Shown piece by piece: positions 11,641 to 23,523 of a DNA stretch of 64,000 bases (the first letter of the stretch is position 1; every line of letters starts with the position of its first letter). The position numbers were made by a program, and so were the translations under genes. Source of the stretch: Brassica napus (Eukaryota; Streptophyta; Magnoliopsida; Brassicales; Brassicaceae); contig NC_063437.1 of NCBI RefSeq assembly GCF_020379485.1, positions 2,604,001 through 2,668,000 on the forward strand, given 5' to 3'. The notes below the pieces were generated by a model that saw only the letters and a program-made list of their open reading frames with translations, was not told the DNA's origin and made no database searches.

Positions 11641-12047
11641 ATGGCTACACAAAAGCAAATCCAAACACGGCGTGCTTCTAATGAAAAAGTGACCATTCAA
11701 GACTTGCGGCTGCGGCCCTGGCACACTACTAAACTAGTTCATGTGAAGGTTCTACGCTCTTGGGTCCAAAACATTCAACTATCAGGTGAAATCATGGAAT
11801 TCATCTTTATGAGAATGTAAGCAATCGTAACTGCCTATTTATGGTTTTGAAATATGTATATTTTGTTGTTTATGTCTTGTTTAAAAGTTTGACTGTGCTC
11901 TTAATATTTTCAATCTGATTTATTACATGTGCAAGGGTGATAAGATTCACGCAACATGTAAAATGACTTACATTGAGAGTAAAGGGAGGCGTCTTCCGTT
12001 GTAGTATGGCGCAACATTCAGAATTTCCATGTTAGACCTGCAATAGG
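11641..12047 (+). pseudogene. RPA1-like (DUF223-type) OB-fold N-terminal fragment
   Basis: Exon 1 (11641-11816) encodes MATQKQIQTRR, then LRPWHTTKLVHVKVLRSWVQ and SGEIMEFIF, followed by a GT donor. A second exon-like block (about 11935-12047) gives KGDKIHATCKMTYIESKGRR and, after a disruption, VWRNIQNFHVRPAIG. This order (W...VKVLRSW, KIHATC, W-NFHV) is the first OB-fold of the RPA70-like DUF223 proteins abundant in Brassicaceae. A stop (CCGTTGTAG) and a frame change break exon 2, and the rest of the gene is missing. It lies upstream of a Helitron 3' end (14118) in the same orientation, and such genes are common Helitron cargo. Confidence 0.6.
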
Positions 12048-12318
12048 AGCTTAATATTAATGACGATTAAATGATGCTTTCTACTCATATGGTTATTTTG
12101 ATCATTCATATATTTTATATAAAAAAAATTAAATTACTGGTAACAAAATTTTCATTGTGGGATTAATAGTTTTAGTAATTTATATATTTTTAAAAATTAA
12201 GCTGTCAATAACTGTTCAAAGCTTTTATCAAAAAACAATTGCTCAAATAATTTTAAAAATTAAAATATTTATGTATTTTAATTGGTATATATTTTAGTTT
12301 AAAACAATACATATATAG

Positions 12319-12340
12319 ATATATATATATATATATATAT
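12319..12340. repeat. (AT)11 microsatellite
   Basis: Uninterrupted AT dinucleotides in an AT-rich region. Confidence 0.95.
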
Positions 12341-13005
12341 AATCTTGATAATTAATTAAATTAGACTTATTAATTATATGATTTTGTAATCATTTTTATT
12401 TTGACATAACAAAAATTTTAAACCATGAATCACAAAATTTGAATGTGAGACTTTTAACCATTTTAATAATTTATTCTTTTTAAAAGTTCAAAATATAACA
12501 TATACATAAAAATCTAAATTTTTTATTATATGGTTAATGTGGTTTTTTAATTTATTTTAGTTTTTTAAAATTAAACTAATATGATAGAAGATACACTAAT
12601 TTTTTATCAAATCTTTATTATTTAAAATCATTAATTGACATATATACTTTAGCCATATTAGGCAATTCCGTAATTTTTATTTAAGGAAATAATCAAGAAT
12701 ATTAATCATGATATTATGGTTAGTTTAAGAAAAATTTTATTATATAATTAGATGGATAAACATATTTCTCTAATGATTCTAAGAATCATCCTGGTAATGA
12801 CATGTGACTACAAACATAAGTTTTAGTGATTCAATTAATATATAGCGGATTTACAGCTATCATACATCGTTTAATATTATTTTAATTATATAATTAGGAA
12901 AAATATTTAAAAGTTAAGGAAAAGTTATTTAAATAAATAAATTTTAGAAACATTTCAAATAAGAATTTAATTCATTTATTTATTTTACTTAAATTTAAAT
13001 ATCTA

Positions 13006-13008
<3 letters not shown>

Positions 13009-13039
<31 letters not shown>
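13009..13039. repeat. (AT)15 microsatellite
   Basis: Uninterrupted AT dinucleotides. The surroundings (12048-14080) are AT-rich with no gene visible. Confidence 0.93.
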
Positions 13040-13043
<4 letters not shown>

Positions 13044-14085
13044 ATTTTTCCTTACTCGGGTTTCATATCAATTTGTTTAGCAGCCTCAAACTAATTTGAT
13101 TGATGCAATGAGAAAGAGAAGTGTAAAAAAATGACTGGAGATATGAAATTAATCAATACTATTAAATTAGGAACATATCCTATTGATAATAGTTGAATCC
13201 AATTTAAAATATAACTGCAATTAAAATCAATATTACATGTTTAAATATTTAAACTACCATAATCTACCTATTACGAAAATGGTTATCAAACTAACTCCCC
13301 TTTAATTCCTATATTCTCGGGACCATCTCTCTTATCAATACTAACTGATTAAAATCCACGGTTACGTATGTTTTATACATATGCGCATGCATATAAAACT
13401 ATATCACAAACTCATAATGCGCATAACAGACAATACTAACTAATTAAAATCCACGGTCACATGGAATAACAGTCGTGTAGTATAGACATGTTCATAATGA
13501 CAATCATAAAATCTGTCTATTACCTTTTGACCGTGTAGGTAAAAGTAACACTATATTAAAGCACACACAAAAATATTAAAAAATAAATTAGAAAACTAAA
13601 CTATCTTTTTTGATTCAGGTATTTTATATCTAAGTTACTTAACTTATTTAAAAATAACTGAAATTATCAAAATACAACATGTTAAGATTTATCAAGACTT
13701 ATATATAATAAATTATCTCAAAATCACTTTCCCATTAACCTATATAAAATATCCAAAATTTTAAAAGGCACGTCTACCGTATTCTAAATCAAAATTTAGA
13801 ATTCACGGTTACGTAATATATTTGAGCGGGTGGAAGAATATAAACCATAAGATTGAAATATATATATATTTTTGACGAATTATGTTAGGTAACTACTAAA
13901 AAAAATAATATGTTGTAAACTTTACGAATAAAGTTTAAAAATAATTTCTGAAATGCATATGACACAAGTGTACAATTATGCAACCATTGACATATTTAAT
14001 ATAATTACCAAAAATTATATTAAATTAATATTAATATTAAACACAAATATAAAAACTAAATTTCTCAAAATTAAAACAAAAATAT

Positions 14086-14118
14086 ACCCGCTCTTTGAAA
14101 GAGCGGGTCATAATCTAG
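14086..14118 (+). mobile_element. Helitron 3' terminus
   Basis: A perfect 11-bp stem, ACCCGCTCTTT with AAAGAGCGGGT and a one-base loop (14086-14108), is followed six bases later by CTAG (14115-14118) and a host T. This is a diagnostic Helitron 3' end, so a plus-strand Helitron ends here. I could not fix its 5' end; it may begin between 10853 and 11600, which would place the OB-fold fragment inside. Confidence 0.72.
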
Positions 14119-16084
14119 TATTTTCTTACAATAAAACTGAAAGTCAATTGTATCTACTCTTAAATTATTCCTTTCTTCTTTTTTATCAACCACACGTGAA
14201 ATTATAAATAAGCTCATTTGGAGATCAAATGTTTACAATTTTTCATTCTCTTCATGCATAGAAATTGCTTATTATTAATTCCTCGTTAATTTCATTTGTT
14301 ATCATCATCATCCCCATTTTTATATTGTTCTTCTGGTGGTTATATTTTTTTTCTTAAGATGTATAGTTTGAAAGTGATAGATAAAGGGTATATAGTTTCG
14401 AGATAGATTTTAGAGGTATAAAAAATTTAATATGAACTTCAATAAAAATATTTTAAAAAATCATGATTGTGATCATTTATTTTGCCTCTAACTTCTCTCT
14501 AAAAAGAACTTCGCTAATACAACTCCGACTTTGGTAGCCGGTGGCTTTCGCCGCCGGTTACTGATTTTCTTTTTTTCTTTTGTAATTAAATAAGACTTTT
14601 CGATCTGTTTGATCGATCTTAGTTACTTCCGATTAGCAGATTTGTTTTTCCTTAAGGGATTTTGCTGTGTTTTAAAATCTGTTTTTCTCCTTTCCTGATC
14701 TATATATTATCCCGTTTGATTTTGGAGGGTTTAAATCTTCTCAAAAGTTATGTTTGATTTGTTACTCAGCGAGAAATCAATCTTCGCGTTCAAATTCGTG
14801 GGCGGAGTGGAGTATCCAGAGTTGATAAGAAATCGAGTTGTTTGATTAAGCGAAGGAGAGAGGATGCGGTTTCAAATTAGCTGGAGTTCTCTTTTTGAAA
14901 ACATTATGGGCGAGACTCTGCGTTTTATCTCCTTGAAACTTCTCACTGGGCCTAATACTTGCGGGTTGATGAAGAACATGAAAAGATCCACGTAGAACGG
15001 TCAAGCAGTTTAACTAAACGGAGAAAAAAATTCACGGTGTTCGATCCGGCAGAGTTTCCAGCGTCACATGTGATGCTTCCTCCGATTCCAGAAAGGTCCT
15101 GTCACATCAAGGAGTACGTGTCGAGCATGCACTTAATTTTTATTTAACTAAGACCTGTAATTTTACTCTTTTGATAGGTGGTGACTGGGCTGAAATATTG
15201 TATGGGTGGGGATGAACCGTTTGTTAATGGGCTTTTCTAAGCTTAATGAAAAGCATCCTTGACAAAAAGAAAAAAGATTCCAAAAACAATTTGGAGCTCC
15301 AGGGTCGGGGTACTACGTAGTTTTAAAAAGCGCTTACAGAGCAAATAATGCAACATGTAACTTTAAGGAGTGATTTAGAGAGATGGAGAAGGAAGGCCCT
15401 ATAGTAGCCCATTTCTGGAAGCCGAAAGACCGTGCTGTTGTGCCGAGGCGCAAAGAAGATTCAAAGCAAATTTAGATTGGGAGCCTACGATAACAAAGAG
15501 GTAATCAGTTTACATGTGCTGGAATGCTTAGAATCTTTGATTAAAAGGAAGCATCATCGGTTCAAGAAAGCTTGTCTTTCTTTGATCAAACATCTCATCA
15601 CCGTTTGTCTTTCTTTTATTGTCTTAAACTAAGCAAGCTTGAAGCCAAAGTTCACAAACCTTTCTCAAGACACAAATGCTTCCAGATACAATCTTTTTCC
15701 ATCACCACTATGATTCAACACAAACTTTTGCTTCATTTATTAAAACAAACCAACCAAACAAATATTATAAATACTTTATTGCAAACCCATAGATTCCAAA
15801 AGGAGCAGAAAACACCCTGAAGTACTCTCAACTCATCATCTATTCTGTTGCGCCGCAACTACAACTACAAAGACAACCTTAACCCAAGGAAGAGCAGCTG
15901 AAAATTCCTCCAAAGACCACCAAAAAATGGTCTTATTAAAACCTAGTTCTGTTATCATCCTAATTTAAAAAAATAAATTAAGCAATAACCAATAAATCCC
16001 CCACACAATTATTCTTTACTATAACCAGTAACCATCTATCTCACAATAAATCTAAACCATTACAGAACCTGATTATTTTTAAAA
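14119..16084. other. Intergenic, possible decayed gene pieces
   Basis: 14500-15150 looks transcribed-gene-like (less AT-rich, CT-rich leader) and includes a frame at 14959-15147 with KRRKKFTVFDPAEFPASHVM. At 15383-15475 a short frame reads MEKEGPIVAHFWKPKDRAVV. I recognise neither family. A hairpin AAGACCA/TGGTCTT (about 15914-15935) followed by CTAGT could be another Helitron 3' end, but it lies just downstream of the next gene and is weak. Confidence 0.35.
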
Positions 16085-17160
16085 TCAGTACACCCATTCT
16101 TGTGGAAGATTACTTTCTTCCTTGGGACAGCCACCAGTTACCGCAGACTTGGTACCACGGTCGAGTTTGCTACATCCTGCAGAAAGATGAGCTTGCGAAC
16201 GTGATTGAATCCCACCAGAGAGTTTTTCAGTTTTAGGATGTTCTGTCTGAACAACCTTTGTCGGCAACTTAACACACTTACCTGAAATTCAGTTTATATT
16301 TCCAATTTAGCTTCTAGAAGTCGAAAAAATCTAGCAAAATTTATCAAAATTAAAAGACTTTAATTCATGAAAACTCGTTAAAGTTACCTGCTTTCTTACG
16401 GGAACCAGAAGGGTTTGTGCAATTCCGGGGAAGGAAAAAACCCGTGCCAACAGACGGCTGTTTAACGGCGGTTGGAGCGGTTAAAACGCCGGTACCAGCA
16501 ACCGCGGTTGGAGCGGTGAAAACGCCGGTACCAGCAACGGCGGTTGGAGCGGCGAAAACGCCTCCAACGGGATAGTGATACGTGGACAGAGCGGGTTGCG
16601 TCTGCCTTAGCCAGTAGTAGTAGTAGTAATGGTAGTTGTAAAACGCCGCGTTTTGAGGAAATGGTGGGCGTCTGTTGGGTTTTGCATCAACTTTGATCTT
16701 GGGGACTTCTCCAGCTGCAGCAGATACAACTTTCACAGAGTCGTCTTTACGGCACGGAGTTTCCGGCGGTGAAAGGGCTTGCGAGAACGGACCGTTGGGA
16801 CTCTTGTTTCCACTCCGAGTTGACTCAGTCGAATTCACCTGAACCAAGATGAGCGAAACTATTGAGTCTCAAGTAACATTTTGAAAAGAGTAAAGCTTTT
16901 GAACAAACCTTAGCCTCGTCGATGGGAGGAGGGGAAGGGAGGGCGAGTCTGCGAGTCAACCCGGCAAGGAAGTCATCTTCGTCTTCCGTCTCCGTTACGT
17001 CCTCTGGGGAGGTGAGAGCGAACTCGTAAGGGAACTCGTTGGGGAAAAGATGACTCAGAGTTGATTCGGAGACAAGGGCTTTCTCCATTGGTCGTTCGAA
17101 TGCCGAGAGACAAGGCGAATTGATGTCAGAGGACGCGGCGGCTACTGGCGGCGCTAACAT
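16085..17160 (-). CDS. Uncharacterised plant protein with DDFLAGLTRR motif, 299 aa
   Basis: Three exons on the minus strand: 17160-16909, 16838-16388 and 16281-16085. All junctions are GT-AG and the phases are consistent, giving 900 nt including the stop. The N-terminal third has FPNEFPYEF and an acidic stretch leading to DDFLAGLTRRLA. The middle has VSAAAGEVPKIKV, a Tyr-rich run (YNYHYYYYYW) and three 12-residue repeats (TAVAGTGVFTAP type). Then comes GTGFFLPRN and a basic C-terminus. The FLAGLTRR, AAGEV and FLPR motifs mark a family of plant-specific proteins of unknown function; from memory Arabidopsis At3g55690 and At2g39870 belong to it. No signal peptide or membrane segment is seen, and the protein is probably disordered. 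The start is the first ATG after a clear TATA box. Function unknown. Confidence 0.88.
16465..16570 (-). repeat. 36-bp in-frame tandem repeat x 3 within the gene
   Basis: Units at 16465-16500, 16501-16536 and 16537-16570 are almost identical (the last is two bases short and diverges at its end). They encode 12-residue repeats around TAVAGTGV. The near identity at DNA level points to recent slippage or unequal exchange. Confidence 0.9.
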
Positions 17161-17228
17161 TACGACAGTGGTCCTCTGTTTGTTTGTGTAATAAAAATTG
17201 TTAGAAGAGGCTAACAGAGGGTTCTCTG

Positions 17229-17237
17229 TTTATAAAG
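17229..17237 (-). promoter_or_regulatory. TATA box of the DDFLAGLTRR gene
   Basis: CTTTATAAA on the minus strand lies about 70 bp before the ATG at 17160. A start site near 17200 would give a leader of about 40 nt. Confidence 0.6.
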
Positions 17238-17239
17238 GT

Positions 17240-18477
17240 ACCAGGAAGGTTTAATGAGACAGCTAAAAATATTATAATATTTGCTTTTGTACCCCTAATG
17301 TTTATGTTTATTTTATTTTATTAGTCCGTAATTCCTGGTCCACATTAGATAACCCAACTGGTTGTTGACCAACAAGATGTAAAAGCTCAAATAAGAAAAC
17401 GAGAAGGCACAGGTGTTAGTGGTCTGGTCTGGTCACACTTATGTGTTTATGTGGGATCTGATCTCCACTAAAATCCAGCCGCTGTTTCATTGTCTGTAAC
17501 GTACAAAACATTAATAGGAATTATAGGAGGAAAAACTGGTTTACAGTGTTTATCCATTCAATAGAAAACTGAAATCCAGAGTCTATTTAATTTAAGGGTA
17601 TGTTCGGATACCCATTTGAGTTTGGTCGAGTTTATTCAGATTTCTAATTTTTGGAGTTAAAATTTCAGTTTCATTTGGATATTTATAAATTTGTTTCGGT
17701 TCGGATAAACCATTTAAATTATTTTTCAAAAAATAAATTATATATACTTTAAATTTCGCAGAATTTAAAAATAATAAATATAATATATATAAATTTGAAT
17801 AATGTATACCGAAATATCTATACTAACATATAAATATGTTTGATTTGAATATTTGAATAGATAATTAATAGATATTTCAATTATTATTGGTGTTTTGTAT
17901 TCTCCATCATTTTTGTTTATTTTTATACTATATATAAATTAAAATATCACATTAAACATAAACAAAAATTTAAATTTAGTTTTTTTCTTATACCTTATAT
18001 TTTTAATTGTTTTTTAAAACGACTATAAATTATTTAAATTGTTAAAAATCTCGCTTTGAAAATTTTATGAGCAATGGTTTGATTTTCTTTTTGTTACAAC
18101 AAGATGCAAATAATCATAAAATTATATGAATATAAATTATCATTTAACAGACATTCAGATTATATATATATATATATATATCTATTTTAGATCCTTTAAA
18201 TTAAACTACATATCATATAAAAATATAAAAAATATATTAATTTAGAAATTTACATTGAAAAACTATTGAGACCTTAATATTTTAATTTCAAAATTTTCAT
18301 TTATTTTTTTTAAAAATGATTCTAAATTACTAAAATTATTAAAATCTCATATTTGCTTGTATCTCGTGGTGTATTTGTGTTTATTTATCTTTTATTTGAT
18401 GGATAATATGTAAACAAAAATCACTGCTATATGTATTTATCAGAGTTCGTAACTTATTCTATTTTTTTGTTTAGGTA
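17240..18477. other. Intergenic, no gene
   Basis: AT-rich. 17597-17715 has GGATACCC/TTCGGAT words like one end of the hAT-type element at 34664, without a matching other end. (AT)n occurs at about 18158-18180. Confidence 0.55.
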
Positions 18478-19589
18478 ATTTCACTGATCTTGGTTGTCGT
18501 CTTCGTCTTCTTCGGCATCTGCGAAAGTAAGTTTGTAACTTGTTAAATAGATGGATGTATAGTTTGTATTTGTTTAGCTCACAAGATGTTTGTATCATTG
18601 AGTTTTAGTAGAGGTGATTGGCTTGGTATATTTGTTTTGAAGTTTATTTGTAAGATTAGACAAAAAAGAGAGGTGATCATTAATGATTCGTCTTTTTTGA
18701 AATTCTAATTTTTAGTGTTTTGATTGTTTGGGTTGTTGTGGTTTCTTTTAAGCTGTAAAATAAAGTTTTGTGTAAAATTAGTTTTTTTTTTCTTTTCTTT
18801 TTTGACCAAAAAAAAAAGTAAGAGAAATAAATAAACGACCACATATCTTGGGTAGGAAATATTTTTGATTATTGATGTTAGCACAATATAGACAGTAATA
18901 TAAAGGAAATTATGTGTTGATTGTTTCTTACGGATCAATGAGGAGACGAATAACGAATCGAGTTGTTTCTTTGGTGAAGTCAGAGCCTTGAACATAACAT
19001 GATTTGTCCAACCACATCTGCGAGTTTAAATATCATTTATGATATTGAAACATAATATAAACTCAGATGCAATATGATAATATACCTGGGAGTTCTAGGT
19101 TTGTGTTCGCAGTCACTTGGAGATTGTCAAACAGTCTAATCATGACTGGAGATTGTTCTCAGGAGCACATGTGATGACTTCATCAATAATGGTTGGTGAG
19201 ATGAAACGAATGAGGAATGAATGATCAGTTATCTTGTACAAACTTAAGCACTTATCAACCTCAAAACGATCGACTTTCATAATGGAATAGGCTTTCAAAG
19301 ATGACATGTAATAATTAGCACGTCAGGGAATAAACCCATAAATCACGGAATCTGCAAATAATATTATTCAACAAAGAATCATAAAATCAATTAAAAACAA
19401 TTATGTTACATAAGTGTGATAGATCGAAGATTAACTTACTTTTTCATCAAGGAAGAGAACCGTGATTCCCATAAATTCACTGTCTTTCTTGAAGTTTAGG
19501 GAATCCCAGAAGCGAATGAGAGACTCGAAGGTTGAGTGTCGGATGCCGGGGACGCCGATTTGAGGAACTGGAAAGGCAGAGAGAGACAT
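18478..19589 (-). pseudogene. RPA1-like (DUF223-type) OB-fold protein, broken copy
   Basis: Exon 1, from ATG at 19589 to about 19444, encodes MSLSAFPVPQIGVPG, then RFWDSLNFKKDSEFMGITVL and FLDEK. Exon 2 (about 19353-19087) carries YKITDHSFLIRFISPTIIDE and later NLQVTANTNLELP. Exon 3 (about 19019-18937) carries DVVGQI and YVQGSDFTKETTRFVIRLLI. An acidic last exon ends DAEEDEDDNQDQ at 18478. This is the OB-fold arrangement of RPA70-like DUF223 proteins, which bind single-stranded DNA and are common Helitron-associated cargo. Lesions: an in-frame TGA after FIP in exon 2, a one-base loss before MIRLFDN, a frame change in exon 3, and a donor after FLDEK lacking one G. Intervening exons are missing. 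It is not functional. Confidence 0.78.
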
Positions 19590-20261
19590 TTTCTAGAAGA
19601 TGATTAAAGCTAAGAGGAATCAATGAGTTTTGCGGAGATGCAGATTGAGTTCATCAAAGATGAGAATCATAGATATATAGGGTTTACGGAGGGGCTACAA
19701 ATCAGTAACATTTATGATCAAGCGATTTAAGATGGGGAGATGAAGAGTTCACCGGTGAAAAAATAGATTACGAACAGACACACGGCACAACTATGTAACT
19801 CAGACTTGTCTGAGACAATGATGAAAAGAACCCTAGCTCATGTTTAACGACGACAGTTTACAATATGGGAAAACTATAATTGTTGCAAACTTGAGTTTTT
19901 TTTTCATATAATGTGATGAATTCCCTTTAAAAATGAAACTCATAATACACTTGTATGCCCGGTCCTCAGAGGAAGCCGAAGAAGTAAGGACTTCCAACTT
20001 TCATAAATATATATTAGTTTCGGCTATCAATGTACAAAGTATCATTTAGTTTAGTGGTATAAGTGTTGGTGTTTATATCTCAATAACCCGAATCTAACAT
20101 TTTTTAACACTTTTTAAAAGTAGAATCTACAAAATGTTGACATGGCACACAAAGGAATGAACAAAATGTCTCATTATAATTTAGATTTATTATTTCATAA
20201 AACGTAAATAAATACAAAATAAATAAAATACTTAAAAATAATTTGTGTACATAATGTTTAT

Positions 20262-20290
20262 TCTCCGCAAAACCCGGATATTTGACCTAG
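20262..20290 (+). mobile_element. Possible Helitron 3' terminus
   Basis: TCCG and CGGA (20264-20267 and 20275-20278) can pair around seven bases, followed by eight bases and CTAG (20287-20290) plus T. The stem is short, so this is weaker than the other termini. If real, the element could include the RPA1-like pseudogene to its left. No 5' end was found. Confidence 0.38.
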
Positions 20291-20618
20291 TGTAATAAAT
20301 TGTCTAACATACGTAGTACATATCACTACGTACCAGATACCAAAAATTTAGCATAATTAAATCAATGATAAAGATCTTTGAACATCAACTATCTATTAGA
20401 TAAACTTAAAACAGAAAATTATCAGTTAAGTAAAAACAAAATGGAAAAATCAAAAGATAACTGAAGAAAATAGAACTTTAACGTAAGTTGACAACTGAAA
20501 GTACTTTTGTTGATGACGATTCGAAGCAGAAGCTTGTTCACCCGTAATTTATGTAGTTGTATATTTCCTCCTCATAGTCTGAAGCTTCTCCTTAAACTGT
20601 CTCGAGGTAACATCAAAG

Positions 20619-21163
20619 CTAAGATAACCATTCATGGATCCGCAAAACAATATCATCTTTCTCACCAAAAAGTCTTTTGAAACTTGATCCCATTTTCTCA
20701 CCTTGTTTATAGATTTTCTTGGCTCCCTTCGAACTCATGTTGCTTGAGTTTCCTCCAACCAGCCGCTTCCTCCCTGACAGCTGAGCCTTGACAGAACTTC
20801 TTGGCTGATGATCTTCCGGCTCGAACTCTATTTCTTTCTCGCATGCGCTTGAAGATAAGATTTGAACCCGGTTAGCACTTGTGGTGGCTGGCATAATAGT
20901 CGCCTGAAACAAAATTAAGAAGGTTTCACAAAAGAAGCTGAAGCTAAATTACACCGTGATTGATTGAATTAATAAGAGATTTAACACACCGAGATTCTGT
21001 AACATAGACCGTTTCGGTGATGGAGACGAAGTTCAGAGGTCGCGATTGAACGAAGAACAAAGACGAACCCTAAACTTATGTAAGACGACGTGAAGCGAAG
21101 ATTAGAGTTGACTCTACCTAGTGACTTTTGTGGAGTGAGACAAGTGGCATCACCTAGTTGCAT
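20619..21163 (-). CDS. Possible two-exon gene or gene fragment, function unknown
   Basis: The 3' block (about 20906-20619) follows a good acceptor (TTTTGTTTCAG) and encodes about 95 residues, polar and lysine-rich: QILSSSACEKEIEFEPEDHQ, then KGAKKIYKQGEKMGSSFKRL and FGEKDD. An upstream block (21163 to about 20993) opens MQLGDATCLTPQKSL and ends at a GT. The frames can be joined, but the first block does not look like conserved protein. I recognise no family. It sits between a possible Helitron end at 20290 and a Helitron-like AT-rich terminus near 21205, so it may be captured sequence rather than a gene. Confidence 0.28.
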
Positions 21164-21222
21164 TATTTACTTAGGTGGTAAGAGGAGAAGAGAGTTCAGC
21201 TCTTCTATATATTAATAGAATC

Positions 21223-22263
21223 CTTTATTTCCAACAGTGACACACTATAGTAACGACAAATATTTTTTTTTGAACTGTTTTTTTTGGTGAAATCAAAACT
21301 GTTTATTTAAATATTGTCTAATTAAAATTGATTACTTAAGATTTGTATTACTATTTTGGGGATGATTAGAATGAACTGTAGTTTTATATTTTTTTCTTTA
21401 GAAATAAAACTATAGATTTTTTTTTTGCTGTGACTGTAGATAACTTTGCTGTAAAATATTAGTTGTAGGTTTAAAAAGATTCAGTGACTTTCATATAAAT
21501 TTTCTAAAGCAAAAAATAAATGTTATAGATTCTATGGCTTTCCACAGCAAAAAATAAATAAAAAAGAAAAAAAAATCTTTAGCTTTAAAAAATCTTTACA
21601 AACTATGATTGGCAAAAATTTGGGCTGTAAAAATAATTTAAGCTGTAGAGAGATCTTACATCACTTTGAAAGCACTATCAACCTCTTTATAACTCGATCA
21701 GGTAATATTTTGAAATAGAAATATTATTTTATTATAGTTTTACTGTTAATTAATAGCTTTTATCAAAAAATAATTAGTATTTATAAAAAAAAGAATCTTG
21801 ATTAATAATATAATAATGAAAAGTATTTATTTTTAGTGTAGTATTTGGTGTTGTGGTTGGAGAGTCAAAAATTTTAATGCTAAAATACTTTAAAATGGTG
21901 TAATTTTGATACTAAAATAGTATCACAGGTTGAAGATGCCCCTACAACGGATATTTACAGCTAAAATTTTATATTAACCGTCCAACATTAAGCTATGAAA
22001 AATATTACTTCTAGTCTATTACTGTATACCCTTCGAATGTTGTTGTTCTATATCATCTTTTTGATAAATTTGGGTGGCTGATTTACTTGATCACCAAGTT
22101 TCTCTAGATATGACTATATGGGAGCTCTGAATCAAACCCATCGAATTAGTTTGTTTATGTGGAAACATTCGAACATTAGGAAGAATCCTATTATTAATTC
22201 ATTTTTATTTCGTAATATCTATTAAACGATACACAGTAATAGCAATAAAATATTCCTTACAGA
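21223..22263. other. Intergenic, no gene
   Basis: AT-rich. TATAGATT/CTGTAG words recur around 21400-21660 in both orientations, suggesting an old palindromic MITE that I cannot delimit. Confidence 0.5.
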
Positions 22264-22776
22264 CTATTCATTGTCCCATCCGAAACAGTAATGAGGATAT
22301 CCATTGCGATTTATACGACATATAGAGGATTTACCATCTCTTGACTCTTTTCTCACCTCCCAAATGCATTCTTTACAGATTGGAACCTTACCAAATTGAG
22401 TATCGTCTCTTGATACTTTAAATATATCAAAATAGTGAGATCCGCCTCCATACCACGAAAATTGGCAACGATAATTCGTAGTTTTCGAAATATTAACATG
22501 AAATCTGAAACTCCAGTAATGGTTCCAAGGGATATGGATCATCCCCAAATCATCCTCCCTTGATTTGCAATGTACATTCAGACTTTGCTTGTTCTCTATA
22601 GTGTTGTGGATTACAACATACTTTCTTGCTAAAGGTAACAACGTATCATCGCCTGATTTTGATGTTCCTGCATCCTTCACTACGTTTGAGACATCTAACG
22701 CTGATGCAAAAATAATAAGAGTAAAAGATGAGATCATAAACATCAATAGGCAATGAAGCTTATTAGAGAAAACCAT
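22264..22776 (-). CDS. S1-type self-incompatibility protein homologue (SPH), secreted
   Basis: A single uninterrupted exon. From the ATG at 22776 it gives 170 aa. An in-frame ATG 42 bp upstream (22818) would put 14 polar residues before the signal peptide, so I prefer 22776. Residues 1-26 are a signal peptide (LLMFMISSFTLIIFASA). The mature part has VVIHNTIENKQSLNVHCKS, YWSFRFHVN, TTNYRCQFSW, CKECIWEV and GYPHYCFGWDN. This is the Plant_self_incomp_S1 fold with its conserved cysteines and the C-terminal W/C pattern. The founder, poppy PrsS, is a secreted stigma determinant. Brassicaceae homologues are numerous, mostly floral, with unknown roles, and S1 identity does not imply a role in self-incompatibility here. 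The ORF is intact, and intronless form is typical. Confidence 0.85.
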   Translation of the reverse strand: MVFSNKLHCLLMFMISSFTLIIFASALDVSNVVKDAGTSKSGDDTLLPLARKYVVIHNTIENKQSLNVHCKSREDDLGMIHIPWNHYWSFRFHVNISKTTNYRCQFSWYGGGSHYFDIFKVSRDDTQFGKVPICKECIWEVRKESRDGKSSICRINRNGYPHYCFGWDNE

Positions 22777-22818
22777 CGTTATGTAATTTTGGTTGATTGG
22801 ATTGTTAGATACGTGCAT

Positions 22819-23520
22819 AGTGGTTCCGTATTTATTGGTGTTGACAAAAATGTAAAAATATATGAAGAGGTGACTGAATATTTATGTAACGTTGAATCAT
22901 GTATTCAGTCTGTGCATTTGTACATTTGTATATTGTTTTTCCTTTGAAGCTACTGATATTTACTTATTTTAAAATAAGAATTGTATTTTTTATAAGAAAA
23001 TATAATTTGGTTTAGTTCTATATTATGATTTATAATTAGGGAAAGAAATCAATTTATTTTGGTCTTGATTAAAGACTTTTGACTTTATAAATATTAAAAA
23101 ATTTACTCCTGAACCATTGTAAATCGTTTTGACTTAGATTATTAGACACACTTTTTTTTTCTCAACTAGATCACTTCTGAAAGGGATCGTTTCATTTTTC
23201 TAATACCATATGCTCTGAAAAATATATTGTTTTTTCTTTTGAAAATAGACATTCAAATTAAAAGATATAAAACATACAAGATATGACTTTTCAACCTTAG
23301 AGTTTGAGAAAGTACGATGAGGCAAGCCCATAATCTGCTAAGCAAAAACTTAGAATATACAAAGAAACTGACATACATAAGCTTACTGAAACAAGAGAAG
23401 GAAAAGGAAGGAGCAAATCACTAGGGAGTTTGGTACCTGCGGCCTCGACGACCTCATTTAGCTTTCCCTCGTATTGTGGCCCGGTCCATTTCTTGATATC
23501 TTTGAAAAATATGTTGTTGA
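22819..23520. other. Intergenic, no gene
   Basis: AT-rich sequence upstream of the S1-type gene. Minus-strand AATAAATAC at about 22830 and TATATTTTT at about 22860 are candidate TATA elements. Beyond 23000 nothing is recognisable. Confidence 0.5.
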
Positions 23521-23523
23521 ACA

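Noticed and set aside
15914..15945. Hairpin plus CTAGT resembling a Helitron 3' end
   Set aside because: The stem is AT-rich and lies just downstream of a real gene; no 5' end was found, so it is only mentioned.
21201..21225. Helitron-like AT-rich 5' terminus (TCTATATATTAATAG)
   Set aside because: It is palindromic, so orientation is ambiguous, and neither orientation has the expected host A before TC.
22565..22947. Plus-strand frames opposite the S1-type gene
   Set aside because: Antisense shadows; the minus strand has a signal peptide and family motifs.
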